Assembly: GCA_963978545.1 (NCBI GenBank)
Contig: OZ021721.1
Coordinates: forward strand, 41,302,785 to 41,366,784
Length of the DNA: 64,000 nucleotides
Reading direction: 5' to 3'
Origin: Linyphia triangularis
Taxonomy: Eukaryota > Arthropoda > Arachnida > Araneae > Linyphiidae
Shown one piece after another: positions 43,940-57,144 of this stretch. The notes under the pieces were generated by a model, which was given only the letters and a program-made list of their open reading frames with translations, was not told the origin of the DNA and did not search any database. How positions within the stretch are numbered: position 1 is the stretch's first letter; each line of letters begins with the position of its first letter. The translations under genes and the position numbers were made by a program.

Positions 43940-46430
43940 TCCTGCAACTGAGTTTCGGCTGCGACGTTGCCATGCGTTGCTATGGTAACTGATTGAACCC
44001 AACACATCCTTTCCTTCCACATAATGTATAACGTGTCTGCCAGTGAGCACTTTTCCAACTTCAGCTGACCTTGAGAATTCAGTGAACTGATTGGTCGTAA
44101 ATTAGCGTGGGGCGTGGGTAAGGGAAAGTGAGAGTGAACCTAAAAATCCTTTCAAACGGAATGTCATTTTGAAACGTGGAACCCTATTATGATATAAAGT
44201 ATGTGTTTTATTCGAAGCTCCTTTTAGAAGATGGAAAGAAGATGATAAACGAGAAACTAATTAAAGAAGATAGACCGACACCAAAGAACGAAGGTATCAA
44301 TAATTATCCTATCAAAACAACACCATTTTATCACGACATCATTCACCGATTCGCAAGTTTAAAAGAAAGGAGGATTGATTTGGTTTTCAAAAAATAAGTA
44401 AGTGTTTTCTTTCTCGTCTTATTCATTTTATATAAATTGAAAGGAAACTTTGATTTGAGTTTGAGTATTAAAGATTAACATGGGCGCTACCCAGAAGGTG
44501 CAAGGATTTATGCCGTTTATATTTTTATGTTACAATGGGCATTTATTTTTCTATATTTTAGTCTTTTGTTTATTTTCTGGGTCATTTTTTTATAACTACT
44601 TGCGTTGCGTTATTCAGGCACCTGTTATCTAGAATTATAGGAGACTGAGTAGAAGTATTTATTCATTTAATTGTATAATAATTTCCTGTGTAGTTCTCCA
44701 AATTCTAGGGACATGTTTCGCTTTTTAAGTCCCCAGATATACTATCTTGAAATCTATTTTTAGAATTCATTTGCCTTTACTACTGCCTTTGTGTTCCATT
44801 TTAATTTTTTTTAATTATTTCCGAAACTTGAAAGAAAAAAAAATGCTACTATTCTGCATTTTTGCATCTTCGTGTTCATCTGTTCTAAATACTGTCTCTT
44901 GGATGCCGGGAAATCTAGTTGGATGATAAAAAAAATCATTAAAAATATATTCTTTAATTTTTTTACTATTTTTTATTTTTTCTCTTTAACAGGGCTCAAA
45001 GTATACAGCATGATTTTCTTAAACTATTTTCAAAGAATAGTTATAATGCATAATTATTAATTAACATTTCTAAAATATTAATTTTTGATAAAAATCTAGT
45101 CTTATATGCTGCAAATATTCCAGGCGAGTGTGAAAAGTATGTGGTTGGGGAAGGGGGGGGGGGAAGGGGGGGAATCGCATGTTTCCTGCTGTTCTAGTAT
45201 TTTAGATCACAGGCCGCCACAGAAATCTTTTTACAACCCTATCCATTTCTTTTGAGTTAAGCTCAGAGGTGGCGCCAGCGGGGCGAGGGGGGGGGAGGGG
45301 TCTCTCTCCCTCCACTCATCGGTTAAAGTTAGGTTTTCGTCGGGGAATGAATTTTGATTTCATTTTTAAAAATGTATACTTTTTGTGAAGTATAAAATAT
45401 TTTTTTTGTGTTTTTCAGTAATTATAATGATTTTTTTTTGCACAGATCCAGTTAAACACCACCTAACCCCGACACTTAAGTACCGCCAGCCCCGACAGAA
45501 TCCAAATTCTCACATCATTTTTTTTCCAGCAAATAATAGTAATCGTAAGGGATCAGATGATACTTCCCCATCTCCTATATAATAGCTCCATACGGAACAC
45601 AATTGACTGGCAGGGATGGGGAGCTGTTAGGAAGGGTAGGTCGTGAAAAGACAATAGTATTTTCCAGGAATTAGTGGACACTCAAGCAATTCGTCCGCCA
45701 AATTTCCCATAGTTTACAATTTTATTGGGGGTATATATTTTTCGAGATTTTGTCCCAAGGAGGTCTACTAATCTTGTTTGCTCATTAAGGGTATATGCAG
45801 TTTGCTGGGCGTACTTCACCAGTGGCAGCCCATGATCCAAAATACTAGTGCAACCTGAAACATGTGATCTCCCCCCCCCCCTTCCCCTTCTCCCATACAC
45901 TTCTCACATTCATTCATGAACGCAATTTTTTTTTATCTTTAATACTCAAACTCAAATCAAAGTTTCCTTTCAATTTTTATAAAATAAATAGTATGAGAAA
46001 AAAAACACTTATTTTTTGAAAACCAAATCAATCCTCCCTACTTTTAAACTTGCAAATAGCCTGATGTGTGTAAACGTGTGATTGTGGTCAATCCTCCAAA
46101 TCCAGCACCATTCCAAACTCAATTTTTATTACCAACGATCAAACATAGCCAACAAAACAATTTTTGCAAATAAAAACTACCACATAACCACGGAAAAACT
46201 CATACCAAGATGACTGAAACTTATGATTATTCAGTTCCTTACCACCTACTCTCACTCACACTGATTCAAAAGATCCCATCAGTTCATCGAATTCGCAAGT
46301 ACAACTGAAATGGAAGAAGTCCGAACGGGCTGTATTTCCCAGCTCCCGCATAACGTATACATTGCGTGGAGGGAAAGTTTCAATTGGATTCCATCGGTTA
46401 CTATGACAACGTTACATATCCGCGGAACTC
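43940..46430. mobile_element. Large inverted-repeat (fold-back-like) element
   Basis: The left arm (about 43960-45230) and the right arm (about 45840-46430) are inverted relatives. The block GGAGGATTGATTTGGTTTTC at about 44371 has its reverse complement near 46020, followed in both by ATTGAAAGGAAACTTTGATT. Inner blocks around a G run (45150 / 45870) and TCTAGTATTTTAGATCA.(A)GGC.GCCAC also pair. The left arm carries about 620 extra bases (44480-45110). The outer edges pair less well (GCGACGTTGCCATGCG against its right-hand counterpart near 46400). No transposase is readable; the 44176-44397 frame has no clear counterpart in the other arm. Confidence 0.7.
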
Positions 46431-47652
46431 AATAGAATTTAAATTATCAATAAAAATTTATAAAATAATTATTGAAATCTGCAATATATGATGAAATAGC
46501 TTTATGTAAATACCGTGAAGTAAAATGTAACGGATAATTCACAAAAAAAAAACAAAAAAAAAAAACCTATCGATTTGTCACATCAGTAGTGTGAAGGAGA
46601 ATGTTACATTGATTTTGTTGATATGTATATTCCTGAGCATATTAAATAGCCTAATTAAAAGCAACTTAAAACAATAAACATAAATTATATGCACTTATTG
46701 TTTTATTTCTACTTTGCATATATGATTTAAAATGCTTAAGTTAGAATTTAGGAATTTCGATTTTTTAACTAAATACGATTCTATGCTAATGTTTCAAAAC
46801 TGGACACCCCCCCCCCCCCCATTTTATTTCATTATTTTTTAAAGTAACCGGTGTTCAACCAACTTTCTTGGTTATTACTATTTTTTTTATAAGTTAAGAG
46901 GTGAAGTAAGACAACTTTCTCTTACAAAATATCCTTTTTTGCATTTATCGTTTGAGGATTCGAAACCTAAAATTAATTATTTGTGATATTAGAGCTGTAA
47001 ATAATAAGACAATTTGTTGTGCATCAGGTGACACCTCACATAGCTATATTCTCTTCCATTTATGTTACTTTTCAGAAATAAACACTTAAAATACTATTTC
47101 CGAAAATCAAAAATATGCCCTAAAATTATTATATTTTGTCTCTTTTAAAGTTGTTTAGTATTTAACCAGTGGTAAAAGTAATGTTGCTTATATTTTATAG
47201 CTTTTTATTTTAAATTTAACGTTATTAAATAATTCTCTAGCGTTTTATACCTCATGTCGCATTCCTTAACACTACTTTTTGTAATATTTATATAAAAAAA
47301 TAATATTTTTTATCTAAACCACTATAATAGTATTATTACTATTGATAATATCTCCCTTTATGGTAAGTCAAAGATTTTTGAAGAAGATTTTTTTCAATTT
47401 GATTAATTGCTGATTTTCCGTAGAAAGACCCATCTCCATTCGCGCAGCTTGAATGCCGCGATACGTCACCACAAATTGTTTTTCTTTATTTCCAGTCAGA
47501 AAGTCGCCAAACATCGCCAAGGTAGTTACGTAAGTACTCAAGTATCGAAAATCTAGCTCTTCTGCTTCAATGACTTATTTCTCAAAGTTGTTAGACTGGT
47601 CTGCAAAAAATTAATAAAAATTAATCTTTATAAATCAGTCCAAAAGGGAGAG
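46431..47652. other. Intergenic sequence with homopolymer runs
   Basis: A run near 46540-46565 and C run of ~15 at 46806-46820. Near 47505 a GTCGCCAAACATCGCCAAGG block resembles the motif cluster in the solo LTR. No gene. Confidence 0.6.
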
Positions 47653-48230
47653 ATTGACATTAGAGGTCGGAAATATCGATCAAAATAAATATCGATATTA
47701 TATCGTTGCATAGAAAAAAATATCGATAAAATATCGATGTATCGATACATGATTTTTTTTTTAAATTTGATTTTCAATTTTGCCTGAAACAAAGTTTTTC
47801 GGAGCAAATTTCTACTTTACATGATTGCTTTTTCGTAAGGTGATTACTTTTTTAACTGAAATTGATCTATTGCAAAACAAAAAAGTTATATTTTCGTTTA
47901 ATTGGTGCAGTGATTTTAAGAAAAATTTAGATAATTTTCAAATGCTTTTAAGTGCATGGCAAAATATTGAATATTGGTGCCATTTTAACTGTCTCTCAGC
48001 CAAGCTCAAACTTTAGTTTTGAAGTTTTTGAAAAGGGAATAAAGGAAATTGGAAAAAAAACAAAAAAAAAACAACAACAACATGGAACTACAAAATGATC
48101 ATCAAAAAACTAAAAATATTTGAAAACATCGATATATCGGTGACTTTTATCGATATTTTTAATATCGATATTTTTTTAGAAATATCGATAAAAATATTGT
48201 ATCGATATATCGCCGACCTCTAATTGACAT
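47653..48230. mobile_element. hAT-type MITE, copy 1, with 8-bp target duplication
   Basis: The element spans 47661-48222 (562 bp) between two ATTGACAT copies (47653-47660, 48223-48230). The ends are TAGAGGTCGG in inverted orientation. Subterminal regions are packed with ATCGATAT (at least five copies in each arm). An 8-bp duplication and TAG-G ends are the hAT pattern. No transposase remains; a ~63-codon frame in the core is probably chance. A second copy lies inverted near 61138-61816. Confidence 0.9.
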
Positions 48231-48233
48231 GGC

Positions 48234-48352
48234 AATACTCGATACGTTCATTGCGGCCTCACAGAAAACTTCAACATTAGTTGACAGCTTATCCTCGGTC
48301 ATATTAAAGTCTACTTTAACACAATAGATCAGATTATCTGACAAAGATTGAT
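48234..48352 (-). other. Short coding-like frame interrupted by the hAT MITE
   Basis: On the minus strand about 45 codons (DNLIYCVKVDFNMTEDKLST then NVEVFCEAAMNVSSIAMS) run into the MITE edge. Past the element the frame goes on for a few codons (SPFWTDL) to a stop near 47640. I do not recognise it. Confidence 0.25.
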
Positions 48353-48633
48353 TTCAATAAACCTCAATCCGCCAAAACAGGCTAGCACTACCGTATAGCG
48401 AGGGCTTAACAAATGAACCGAAACTCAATAAGGCACGTACGGGAGACACAATAGGCCTGTCCAAAGAGATGAGGCATACCTTCAACAATCACCGACGATT
48501 CCATAGTAAGGTCACAGCGCTCCGCGTCGCGATCACTGAGTGACGCAACATCAAGTTTTCAGGCAACAGGAAATTCATCAGACATGTCCAGAGAGACTAA
48601 TGCTCACTATCTACGTTGCTGGTGATATAACAG

Positions 48634-51600
48634 TTCTGGGGCAGGGCCTATTGTAAGCAAAATTTACGACTGCCCAGAACTCCCCCCCCCCCCCCTTGTC
48701 CTCCCCACTTGGAAAAAAACAAACAAAAAAAACAAAACAAAAAAACTTATGTATAATAAAGTTGAACAGTGGCATAAACATCATATGCATATGCATTTGA
48801 GGAGATTTAAGGGGGGGAGGGGGAAAGGGGGTGCGATTTTTGAAGTTGGTGTTTTGGATGCTTTGAATTTAGTAAGAATGGGTGTGTTGTTCAACAAGTT
48901 AAGCATTCAGCAAGAATTAAAACCTTGTCTTGCCAGGAAAAATTTCTTTCGTGATGAAAGTGCATTTAAATCCCTCAAAAGAAACAAAGATTCCTTCTAT
49001 CTGCCAAAGTTCTTACTAAAAAAAATATCGTAAATATAAATTAAATTAATTACAATTAACGAGTAAATAAGTAAGTTCGTTGAGTCATCATGTCTATAAG
49101 TTTTTACTTTATTTTTTTATGCAGTCAAAATACCTGTCGTTTAATATTTTAGAGAGCCGGGGTAAGTATCTGAGAAATTTACCAAATGCATAGAGTTTTA
49201 TGTATTGTAAAAACTTGAATTAGAAAGAAAAAAAAAATACCTTCACAAACCACCTTCATCAATTTTGATTTCAATCTTTTGAAGTACAATTTTATTGGTT
49301 AGGGTTAAAGGTTACAATGTGCAATTTCATTAAAAGTTGCACAAAAAGTTAATTCCTGTCGCTTCTCCTCACAAGCACTCATTGCCCAACCCCTGATGAT
49401 TGATATACCACAAGTAAAAGTTAAATTTGACCCTTTTTTAAGCATTTGTAAATGTAACTTTTTTCTTCTTTTGTTTAGGGAATTCAAAATATTCATGTTG
49501 GGGACTTGCAATTTTAAAATTGCTGCGTTAAAATGTTATAAAAATTATGTTTCATTTTCATTAATAAAATTCTAGTTTATGGTTATTGATTTGTTCGCTT
49601 ACCAGCCTATTTTTATACACAATAACGGCTAGCCAAGATAGGACCTATAGTTTAACGTGAATTCTGGATCGTAAACAACATCCATTATCCAGGATTCGAG
49701 CCCAGTACCTTTGGCATGCAATATCAGAGTGCTTAACCCCACATCCTCTAGTTCTTGAATTACAGAATTATATATGTTAATTCAGCTGTGTTTTAAACTA
49801 TAAAAAAATGTCAACTTAAAAATAAAAAACAATATCATCTGATAATTTTTCTTTAAATTTAGCAATAACTCGATTTTTAATACAGTAATCCTGTGCCCTG
49901 CTATATATTTCATATTTATTTAAAATTGACATACCTTTTCACTATGACATCGAAGAGACAATTATACCAATTATAAATTATTTCACTTCTGTCTCTGAGG
50001 GAAACATAATAAAAGATTACCAGCCACTTCATCCAGTCATCATTTTTAGCAATTCAAAGTCTTTTTTTTTTACAGTCTCGTACTCGTTTCTCTTCTCCCA
50101 ACAACAAACAACCTGTTGTCACCGACCCCCTAAAAATACACTATAGAAAGATAAAAAAAAAAATGTCCCCTCGCCCCAGTTGCTCAACCACATTCCAGGG
50201 GATAGAGTTACTACAGTACCGTTGACCGGAAATAGGGGAGAAGGGACACAACCAAAGAGAGAGGTTTTGCTTTTTGCTTGCGATGCGAATCCTGAATGTG
50301 GAAAAAAGAAGCTCAGTTGTCAACAATACCCCAAGACTATTTCATCTCATTCTATAGTAACTGCAAATGATTTTGTCACACTCGCCACGAAGTTTACTGA
50401 TTTCTTATTCAACAGATTCTTGTTCTTATTTTCTATGGGAAAAAATACACCTTACAATCCAAGTCATGCAATTAACCCAAAAGCTTAGATTTGTAAATGC
50501 ACGACCAGAAAATAAAGATTTATTATGAAAAGTTTATAAAGTTGCAAATTGAGTGATTATGATATTGTCACATTTGCGTACGTATTGTAAATAGAGAAAT
50601 GTTTAAAACAAACTGAACAATTCTTACTAAAATAGGATAGCATGGCTAAAAACGACAAATAACATGAAGCTTAATTCTAACAAAAACCCCGTTTGGGGAG
50701 GTTTATAGATCAATGATCAAATTGAGTTATATATCAATTTGAATTTTTACACTGCAATTTTTCTTGAAATTAAATCTTTTGAGACTCTAAATTCTCTTAT
50801 CCAGCCTTCCTAAGCCATAAAGCTTAAAAAGATTCCATTGAAATAAAAGTCATTAAATAAATAGACACAGGAAATATAAAATAGGATAAAAAATCCTATA
50901 CACATTAGCAAGTAAAACCGAATATTAATTTGAAATAAAAACGAAGCATTTGTCATCACAATGGAAAAAGAATTACTTGAATTCCTAAAAATATTCCAAA
51001 ATTAAAAAAATAATACAAATGTATACTCGCAAGAAGATTTTTTCTTCACTTTCTTAAGAAAATGAAGTAAAATACCATGTCATTAAATTACATTCAAAAT
51101 AAATTTTAATATTATATGAATGTTGAACTTAATAATGTAGTGTAACAAAATCTATATATTTAAATGAGAGTGTCTTTATTTATGCAAGTAATTTAATAAG
51201 AAGCTGCAGTTTTATTCCAATCTTAATGAAATTTTTCACACTTGATCTTTGAAACAAAGAAGATTCCTGGCTGGTTAAAATTTCGGAAAACACTCTCCTC
51301 CCCTTTTTTGCCCCCTTAAGGGTTAAAATCCTAACTAGAAATATACAGTTTTATTAAACTTCGATAAAATTTAGCAGACTTGATCTTCAAAACGAGAAGA
51401 AAAATTCTGACTGCTTAAAATTTTGAATACTAATCTTTTTAGCTCTTTAAGAGGATTATAATAACTTGCATGCTTTCTGATTAAGGGACGATTCGAAGAT
51501 GAGGGTTAAAGATATTCTAATTTGGGATCTATACTGAGCCAATTTGAATAGGTTTTTTTATTCTATACGTATCTTGACTTATCCACATTATTGTATGCTA

Positions 51601-51936
51601 GGAAACGCAACGCAAGGCCAAAGCTTTTTGCTTTTAGCTGAATACTTCCTAAAGAAGTAAATGTAAAAATAATCTGTGCAACTTTGCAGGAAATCATGCT
51701 TTCGCAAAACTTTGAAAAGTTGATAAAGAAAAAAAACCAAAAGAGAGAAAATTTAGAGAGAGAAAATTATAATGAATTTAGATTTTTTATTTTTTTATTT
51801 TTTTTATGTATTATTATTATTATTATTATTTTGCTTTTTTACTACTGCCCAATTTCTGATTTACGACTGCCCATTTTCAATTTACGACTGCCCAAATGAG
51901 CCACGACTGCCCGTTAGAATAGGCCCTGTTCTGGGG
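48634..51936. mobile_element. hAT-like DNA transposon with subterminal repeats and 8-bp target duplication
   Basis: The element 48642-51928 (3,287 bp) is bounded by CAGGGCCTATT.TAA inverted ends and an exact TTCTGGGG duplication (48634-48641, 51929-51936). Near the right end the motif ACGACTGCCCA(A/T) occurs four times at ~20-base spacing (51843-51912), and once at the left (48669). Left end next to a C17 run. I can read no transposase, so it is probably non-autonomous despite its size. Shorter relatives are at 54273 and 57030. Confidence 0.88.
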
Positions 51937-54272
51937 CACCATATAACTACTTTTTGAAAAGTATAACACTGAACTATTAATACACACCAGTTATTAAATT
52001 AACATTAAGCATTTATGATTATAAACATTTATGATTATTAACATTTATGACTGAAATTTCGAGCTATAACGACAAGCAAAATGAGACAAGCTTGAAATGC
52101 ACACAGAACCCTAACCTCAGTAACGGCCTCTCAGTCTTTCAATCAGTTCAGCGAGCGGTGAATACGTGGATCCACATTCGAGAGAGAGAGTGTTTGTGTT
52201 TCGAAGATTTCTTTATACTAAGTTTAGGTTCTAAGTCAAGTGATAGTGTATATTGAATAGAATACACAGAAAGGAAGATTATTTTATCAATTCACATGCA
52301 ATTTTAATAAATATTTCGAGTTTATAAAATTAAAGTGTTTGTTATATTCATCATTTTCAACAGGCACCTTACAACTTCTAGTATTAATATAGCAAGTGGA
52401 AGTAGTAGTTCTTTCTCATACAGGTGAGTTTCTATCGAGCTAGAAGGCCTGATGGCACGTTTGCACAAGCTGAACAGAACAGTTTACCAAAGGTGTGTCT
52501 CTCACTATACTAAACTCCAACTTAACTAGAGATCAGTAAGAGGCGTGAACCGGTTTCAGCAGCGGTGCGATTCCATTCTCATGTGACGTCATCGAACTGT
52601 AGGGAGGTTGGATGAACCGTGTTGACAGATTTGGCGTGATTATCGCCGACATTTCTTGCCTAATTAAGTAAACATTCGAAAAAAGAAACCCTATTTTTGG
52701 GTGAGGGAATAGATACATTTTCGTCGTATTTTTTCTGCATTACGAAAAAGTGCTCGATGGAAAAGGATACTTTCTGAAAGAAAATTAATACATGAATGTG
52801 GGTATTTTGTGAAGTTTTTTTTTATGGTAAATAAGTGTATTACCGTTTCGTAATATTTTAGTTAAAACTTAAAATATTCGTTATCCAATACGTTTTGTTA
52901 AAATCTCAAGCTTAATTCTATCACTAAATCTGCAAATCCTGCAGTTGAAATTATAACTAAAATTCTTTGTGCATTTTGAGTATTTTAAATGCAAACAGCA
53001 TTTATCTTGAAAACTGTTTCTACAAAAGTGGGGTTTTTTTTTTGTTTTTTTTTTTACTTGGAAACCAAATTTTATTGACTTAAATATTACAAATTTGTTT
53101 TCAAGATTGCCAAGCACAACCACTGTTAAAACTCTTAGAGCAAAACTCAATAACCTAAATGAAGAATTCTCGTATTGAAATATTAATTTGCAAAGTTATC
53201 AACAGAACTCTAAATATAAATTTAGACAATCCATAAATTTTTCCTCACAAAAAAGATTTAGCGTCACAAAAACTGTAAATGATGGCTATGCACTGTATAA
53301 AAGACAGCACCAAAACTGGATATTATTAAAGATTCTTGAAATATTTACATTTGTTGAAAGCTATTAAAAAAATATTTTTACGTAAGTGTCTTTATGTTGC
53401 CTTTTGCACAACAGTAACATAAACATTCATCACTATTCTTTTCGCATCGGATTTCAAAGGTTGGCCTTTTTGGTGCTTTGTATATGCATAGGTTGTATTT
53501 GAATTCATTATTAAATGTAAAAAATACAGATTTATGAATAATTTCTAAATATGTTGATGATGAATCACTATTAAACTTGCAGCATCTGTGTTTAAAGCAG
53601 CGTCGTTCAAGTAAACATTGGCGAAGTGAATATTCACTCGCCAATTAGAGTGAAGCCAAGGGAGTGACGTCAGGGATAGAGCTCGGCCTAAACATACGAT
53701 TCGCTAATACTCTTAAAATATTCTTGGTCAGGAAAGTAAAATATGAATAAGATTGAAACTCAAAAGCATTTATTTTCAACACATTTTGTAAGTTTAATAC
53801 AAAACCATTTGATCAGGTTATTATTATAACTAGAAAACGTACGAGTTTCCCGGAACTATATTCTCTCGGCGGAAGGATCCATACGATCCAACCTACAGCG
53901 TAATCAGTGTAGTCTAGTTGAGTTGAAGTACCAGAACGTATTGGCCAGGTTACCTAGTGTATGCAACACCTCCGGTGTTTGTGTATGTCATCTCCCATCA
54001 CACATACTATCGAAAATCAAACAAAATTCTTTATTGTTTCTTTTTAAAACTTATTTTGTCTTTGGGGCAGATATTGCTCCCGTTACGTTTTCTTTTTTAA
54101 AATTGACTGGCAGCGGCATTTCTCGATTCCGTTTTGTTTATTGTGTTGCGTAGTTTCAGTATTAATATATGTTTCTGCTTTATTCTTGTTTTGCAGTTTT
54201 CTAGAAATAGATCACTTTTCTTCTTCTGATAATGATCTAAATGAAACAAGAGAAACCTGATGGGCTTGGGGT
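51937..54272. other. Intergenic sequence, no gene seen
   Basis: It contains an 18-bp triple repeat (ACATTTATGATTAT-like, 52006-52052), GA repeats near 52180 and the quasi-palindrome at 53612. The upstream flank of the hAT element continues here. Confidence 0.55.
53611..53638. repeat. 27-bp quasi-palindrome
   Basis: TTGGCGA, then AGTGAATATTCACT (a perfect 14-bp palindrome), then CGCCAA. The outer arms pair with a one-base bulge. It shares the TTGGCGA motif with the cluster at 38190-38300. Confidence 0.8.
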
Positions 54273-55311
54273 CAAGGCCTATTCTAAGGAAAATTTACGA
54301 CTGCCCAAAAGTCCAATCTTTCGCCCTCCCCTCTTTCAACCCATTCAGCAAATTAATTTGAAACAATAAAATCCGATAATTTATCTTTGAATACAACAAT
54401 AACACTCAAATTTTAAAACAACGAGGTTTCTGTTACCTTACTTCATGAGGTTAGTTACTTAATATTTATAAATCTATAAATATTTCTGCAATATTTTCTT
54501 ATGAAGGAATTTGAAATACCTTTCATTGCGAAATGAGAAATCGCAAAAGACAACTAAACAATCGCGAATACAAATTCAATGTTTTTGATACCAAACATTA
54601 AAAGATTATTTACACTTGCAAGGCAAACATTCAATAGCTGTCATCCACCTTCTTCTGAAAGGAAAAATATTGTGTCTTAAGTCAGCCTCCCTCTGGTCAA
54701 CTATTCATTGCTGTTTTTTTCATCTTGGGACATGGAATCACAAACTAGTTTCGTCAAAACAACTGTTGTCACCCACCCCCTAACAATATAGTGGTCATCT
54801 CCCAAGAAAATTTCAAAGGACAGGATATACAGAGTATATAAGAGTGCAAACAGCCGAACCGAAGATTTATTGAGGAGTTGATCAGCTGACAAAGGACACT
54901 AAAATGAGATTCCACATCCACCCTCTATTTCAAGGTCAGGGAGAAAAGAGGACATCCGGTGCTTTCTCCAAATCCTTCTGCTCAATAAAGTTTCTCGGAC
55001 AGGATCGGCTCGTTCCGACTTGGAGCGGAGATTTCGACCCCATCTCTCAGCTTTGATTTTAAGCATATGCTTCCTTATATTATTTGTCTTCCGAAAATAT
55101 GATTTCACTATAAAATATTTTAAAGTACCACATGCACTATTTTTACAAAATAAGAGTTCAAATTTAATTTTTTTTAATTTGGTTTTGTGTTTACTTTTTA
55201 CAGATTGCCCAATTTTGAGTTTACGATTCCCCATTTTGAATTTACCATTCCCCCATTTTGAATTTACCGACTACCCAAATAAACCCCCACTAGCTGTTAG
55301 AATAGGCCCTG
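54273..55311. mobile_element. hAT-like element, shorter relative of 48642-51928
   Basis: It begins CAAGGCCTATTCTAAGGAAA and ATTTACGACTGCCCA as the large copy does, and ends TTAGAATAGGCCCTG. ACTGTTGTCACCCACCCCCT near 54763 matches CTGTTGTCACCGACCCCCTA in the larger copy near 50112. At 1,039 bp it looks like an internal-deletion relative. The flanks do not match as a duplication. Confidence 0.82.
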
Positions 55312-57029
55312 TCGAGATATATTTAGACTCTAAGAGTGTACAATTATTCTCAAATTGGTGAGGATAGCTAAAGAGGGTAAATAAACAGAAACTTGCTTTT
55401 GACATCTACCCTGTTTGAGAAAATTTATGGATAAAATTGACTATATCTGTACAAGAGCTGGGAAATTCTTAAACGTTGATGAGGTTCCCTTCATCAGTAA
55501 CGTACCTTGAAATTTCTTTTTTCATGGTGGTAAATTCTTTAATATTGCAGTTTATGTTTTAAATTGTCAATATGAATACATAGCTGTATTAGGCTTCAAG
55601 CCTCTAAGATGTCCCAAGGAAATAAACATTGGTAAATATAAAAACAAAATACAATAAAAGAGCCGACCCATACAAAAATGAAATACCCGCATACATATCA
55701 ACAAGTGCAAACGAATATTTTTTAAACAAACAAGACATTTGTTGGGAAAAGAATTACGGTTCTATAGTAAATAACCCTGAATTAAAAAAAAAAAATTAAA
55801 AAAATTAGGGGTGTGGAACATCGCATAACTTTCAATTAGACTGGGGGAAAGGAGCCATCTCCAGCACATAACATACGACACTGCTCAGAACAGGTTTTCT
55901 GTGGGATACTACGTGTTTGACTGGGAAAAGGAATGACTTCGAAACGGGATTTAAAACTTAAAACATTCTTTTATTTTTAGTAATTAACTAAAATTAGTTT
56001 AAACTTTTAGATAGATATATCAAGATTCGCGAAAAACATGATTGTCAACGTTATTGCTAAGACGGAGCATAAGTCAGCAGAAGAAAAGAGATCTACCAAG
56101 GGCTATGTATGGTTTATATACAATTGATACGGGAGCTGGAATTTACATAGGCAGTAGGTTACTGAATAGAAACTTGCACATTAAAAATTATAAAATTTAA
56201 CATTAAAAGTTCTCCATTTCAAAGTTCTCCCAGAAGCCACTCAAGATAGGCCTGATCAGTCTTTGATGCCGTCACAACACTATATAATATTGGTCATTGC
56301 AGTAAAATTTCACATGGTGTTACCATTTTTCTATTTTTTAGTTTCACTCATCTCAATAAAAATGGCCAGTTTGGCGATATTTTGGTCAATAATTTTCACA
56401 TGAGTAAAAAGAAAAAACACGCCACAATCGCCAAATTGGGGAATTTATTTGATAGATATTGCATTGTCTTTGCTTGCGCGTGAAACGTAAAAAAAATAAA
56501 AAAAAAAAAAATCAATCATTGATGCAAGATTCTCAAGAGCATAGAGCTCTGTGTTAAAGGCATTCGGTTTTTCAAATTTTTAAGCATTGTTATATTTTTA
56601 TGGGAATTTCGGAGGTGGGAATGTTTAGAACACCTTCAGAGGCATTACCACAGCGATTTTGATCAAAATTGTTAATCTTTTTCAAAATGCGCATGAGCAA
56701 TTTTGACGCAAACCTTAATGACAAGCCCATGGCCACTGCTAATCCAAATACAAAAGTTCAACATCGTAGGTCAAAACTTTCAAGAGTTATGCTGATTTGG
56801 GGAGCTATATATCAAAGACATTTTTTCATTACCACTTTTTTGAATTCGGAACGTTCCGAAATGAAAAAATGAAAAGAAAAGTTATTTTTTTTATAATGTA
56901 TTTACGTATAGGTTAATTGAAAGTAAAAAATATTAAGTATAACTTTGCAAAAAATTAAGCACCAGGTAAACTTCGGAAAGTTAACAAAAATAAAAAAACA
57001 AAAACACTGACAATTTAGAGAAAGATGAA
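55312..57029. other. Intergenic sequence, no gene seen
   Basis: A+T-rich. GGCGATATTTTGG and ATCGCCAAATTGG fragments near 56372 and 56428 form a loose inverted pair. Confidence 0.55.
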
Positions 57030-57144
57030 GAAATAAATATGAAATTGGCTCACGTTAATTTTTTTATTGCTTTTTACTACTTCCCAATTTTAGATTTACG
57101 ACTGCCCATTTTTATTTCACGACTGCCCGTTAGAATAGGCCCTG
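57030..57144. mobile_element. Right-end fragment of the same hAT-like family
   Basis: CGACTGCCCATTTTTATTTC, CGACTGCCCGTTAG and GAATAGGCCCTG in the order of the two fuller copies. No matching left end is seen between 55312 and 57000, so it is truncated. Confidence 0.8.

Noticed and set aside
51684..51957. Frames of 61-71 codons rich in CPF(S/N)LRLP
   Set aside because: They are translations of the phased ACGACTGCCC motifs at the end of the hAT-like element.
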